A stretch of 7,920 nt of DNA from the NCBI GenBank assembly GCA_016199325.1, contig JACQGW010000304.1, positions 1 through 7,920 of the forward strand. The letters are read 5' to 3'. A program made the translations under genes and the position numbers. Below, piece by piece: positions 5,959-7,920 of the stretch (positions are counted from its first letter, which is position 1; each line of letters starts with the position of its first letter). The notes below the pieces were generated by a model. It had not been told where the DNA came from and made no database searches. It was given only the letters and a program-made list of their open reading frames with translations. The DNA is from Chloroflexota bacterium (lineage in GTDB: Bacteria > Chloroflexota > Dehalococcoidia > JACQGW01).

Positions 5959-7830
5959 ATGAAGAAGCAGACCATCCAGTGGATTGCGCTGCCCAATGGG
6001 ATCGTCGCCGGCCGGCTCAGGCTCTCGGTGTTCATCCTGCCTCGCCTCCAGGACACGGCGCGGACGAGAACGACGCTAGACGAGTATCCGGACTTCCTGG
6101 ACTGGCCCGCGCGGCCGATCTCGTTTGCCGTTCGATTCAACGCGAGCCCGCCGGTCCAGGCGACGCGCGTCGGCCAGCCGCCGAGCCTGGCGCGGTGGCA
6201 AGCGCTGTTTTACGAAGAGACCTTCGTCCGGCCGTACCGGTTCGCCAGGTACGACGACCGAATCATCCGCTCGTATCCGGCGCGCCACGTGATGGATTTC
6301 CTCAAAGGCCGGTACGTCGCGGCGCTCGCGCTTTCGGCCAGCGGGCTTCTCGACGCGTCCTCGCCGAACGGGCTCATCCCCGCGGCGTGGCTAACCCATC
6401 AGGGCAGCTTCGGACCGCTGGGCTACGTCCGGCGGGTGCCCACCAGCCCCCAGGCGGCGACGACAGTCGAGGTTTCCACCGAGCAGGAATACCGAACCCG
6501 GCTGGAGCAGAGCCTGGCCTCGCAGCGGGCGCTGAAGCCCGGCCCGGCCGACCCGCCGATGGACTTCATGCAGCTCAAGCTGTTCCACCGCGCGCGCAAC
6601 GCCAGGCGGGTTGGCGACACCCAACCGTGGGAACCGCTGCCCCTGCCCGAGGTCGACTTCCACCAGGTCCTCTCGTCGATGGGCCAGTATCCCCGGATCC
6701 TGCGCGAGCTAGGCATCGTCCACGACCTGGAGGTCCCCCTGCCGGCGAACCTGCCGCCGAAGGGAACAGTTCAGGTCATCCCGACCTGGTCGGCGGTCCG
6801 GAGCAGACGGGCCGGCGTCAGCCACGTGGATCTCAAGCCAAAGACGCGGTACGTCGCCGATGCCGGCACGTTCGCCCCCGCGCCGCGCTCGACCGACCCC
6901 GATCTCCATCCGACGGGCCTGCTCAGGCTCGACGACTCAGGCGCCTACGACCTCGTCCAGGTGGACGTGGACGGCGCCGCCATCAAGGCGATGGACTTCG
7001 CCGGCAACCTGTTCCGCGCCGGCAGAACCCAGACGGCCGATACCCCGCAGGCGTACTCCGTTCCCTCGCTCCGGTCGGCCGGCCTCTCGGTCATTCGGGT
7101 CGGGCGCGCCTACCGATTCCGCCAGGCGCTCATCACCGCGACGCAGCGGAATGCCGACGTCGAACAGTATCGGGAGAGCACGTTCGACGCCGAGGAATTG
7201 ACCCGGGGCTATCGGTTCGACATCTGGGATGCGGGGCGCAATCAGTGGTATTCGCTCTCCCGCCGGCACGGCACCTACACGTTCCTCCAACTGGATGGGA
7301 CGCCGGGCGCGACGATCGAGGACGGCGACGAGGGCTTCGTCTCGACGGCGCTCACCCAGGCGGCGGACCGATCGTCGCCAGACCTGTACCTCCAGGAGTC
7401 GCTCTTTCACTGGCAGGGCTGGAGTCTGGCGGCGCCGCGCCCCGGCAGGAGCATCGACGCCGACGATCTGCCCGCCGACATCCACAACACGGCTCGGACC
7501 CAGTTCCCGCTGGAGGTGAAATTCACTGCGACCCCCGGCTCGCTGCCGCGCCTGCGCTTCGGCCGCACGTACCGGGTGCGGGCGCGCATGGCCGACCTCG
7601 CCGGCAATGGCCCCCTGTACACCCGGCCGGGCCTGACCGGCGCGACCGGCGAGATCGTCTACAGCCGTTTCGAGCCGATCAGCTCCCCGGTCATCCTCCC
7701 ACGTAAGGCCAGGACGCTGGGCGAGTCGGTCGAGCGGGTCGTCATCCGGCGCTACGCGACCCATGATCCGGTGGAGGATACCTGGACGCTGGACCCCACG
7801 ACGCTATTGAGCTTCGCGAAATTCAGGTAA
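5959..7830 (+). CDS. Partner of the Tat-exported protein, function unknown, possibly C-terminally truncated (623 residues)
   Basis: The ATG lies 11 bases after the previous stop. It has a Shine-Dalgarno (AGAGGAGAG, 5946-5954) that overlaps that stop, so translational coupling is likely. No signal peptide or membrane helix is visible: MKKQTIQWIALPNGIVAGRL opens directly into a domain. Family-like landmarks are 'ALPNGI' near the start, 'YPDFLDWPARP', 'DFHQVLSSMGQYP' (233-245), 'GYRFDIWD' (417-424), 'SLFHWQGWSLAAPRPGR' (481-497), 'YRVRARMADLAGNG' (538-551) and 'GESVERVVIR' (588-597). The YRVRA...DLAGN segment is typical of Ig/FN3-like beta-sandwiches. From memory, relatives are usually longer and continue well past the GESVERVVIR motif, whereas this one stops about 26 residues later in a lower-GC stretch. 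It may therefore be a truncated or broken copy, or a short subtype. No catalytic motif is recognised. Its job is probably linked to the upstream Tat substrate, which is inferred from adjacency only. Confidence 0.8.
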   Translation: MKKQTIQWIALPNGIVAGRLRLSVFILPRLQDTARTRTTLDEYPDFLDWPARPISFAVRFNASPPVQATRVGQPPSLARWQALFYEETFVRPYRFARYDDRIIRSYPARHVMDFLKGRYVAALALSASGLLDASSPNGLIPAAWLTHQGSFGPLGYVRRVPTSPQAATTVEVSTEQEYRTRLEQSLASQRALKPGPADPPMDFMQLKLFHRARNARRVGDTQPWEPLPLPEVDFHQVLSSMGQYPRILRELGIVHDLEVPLPANLPPKGTVQVIPTWSAVRSRRAGVSHVDLKPKTRYVADAGTFAPAPRSTDPDLHPTGLLRLDDSGAYDLVQVDVDGAAIKAMDFAGNLFRAGRTQTADTPQAYSVPSLRSAGLSVIRVGRAYRFRQALITATQRNADVEQYRESTFDAEELTRGYRFDIWDAGRNQWYSLSRRHGTYTFLQLDGTPGATIEDGDEGFVSTALTQAADRSSPDLYLQESLFHWQGWSLAAPRPGRSIDADDLPADIHNTARTQFPLEVKFTATPGSLPRLRFGRTYRVRARMADLAGNGPLYTRPGLTGATGEIVYSRFEPISSPVILPRKARTLGESVERVVIRRYATHDPVEDTWTLDPTTLLSFAKFR

Positions 7831-7920
7831 CACTTAGACCGACGTGACGGAAGAAACCATGCAGTACCGTCGGTCGGCGACCGAGCCGAATGAAACTGCG
7901 GCGAGCCATCCGTCGCAGCT

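Noticed and set aside
5817..7706. A 629-codon + strand frame overlapping the partner gene
   Set aside because: Low-complexity Arg/Pro/Gly/Ala composition, and the overlapping frame at 5959 has a ribosome binding site and family-like motifs.
7870..7884. Hairpin tcggtc-ggc-gaccga near the window end
   Set aside because: The stem is only six pairs with no T tract after it, and such stems occur by chance in GC-rich DNA.
7859..7920. Possible start of a next gene (ATG at 7859, MQYRRSATEPNETAAS, open to the window end)
   Set aside because: Only about 20 codons are visible, with a weak ggaa as ribosome binding site. Another ATG in a different frame at 7890 (MKLRRAIRRS) is equally possible, so neither can be supported.

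Overview
The window is GC-rich bacterial DNA with all clear genes on the + strand. It suggests an uncultured or environmental Chloroflexota-like organism. That is an inference from three things: high GC, a secreted protein with paired 'GWN-(hydrophobic)-P' modules behind an FN3-like domain, and a lipoprotein with a long Ala/Pro/Thr linker. No rRNA, tRNA or universal marker gene is present to fix the taxonomy. No CRISPR array, transposase or integrase was seen.

Layout: (1) bases 1-1329 hold the 3' part of a multidomain extracellular protein (FN3-like domain, carboxypeptidase-regulatory-like beta-sandwich, two GWN modules). Its 5' end lies outside the window, and a perfect 28-base palindrome with a pyrimidine tail follows its stop. 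(2) Bases 1330-1685 form the only long gap. It holds that terminator, little else that is recognisable, and a possible 19-codon ORF with a strong Shine-Dalgarno sequence. (3) Bases 1686-7830 look like one transcription unit of three genes. The first is a lipoprotein with a duplicated domain. After 35 bases comes an 1105-residue protein with a twin-arginine signal. After 11 bases comes a 623-residue protein without a signal peptide. (4) The last 90 bases are lower in GC and hold no gene I can support.

The lipoprotein, the Tat substrate and the signal-less partner are the most interesting part. From memory, the two large proteins resemble long proteins that sit side by side in other bacteria and are normally annotated as hypothetical; I know no function for them. 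The organisation suggests a surface or exported assembly: a membrane-anchored lipoprotein, a large folded beta-rich protein exported by Tat, and a partner that may be cytoplasmic or may travel with the Tat substrate. The partner may be truncated at its C-terminus, because it ends shortly after a family-like motif, in a stretch whose composition differs from the rest.
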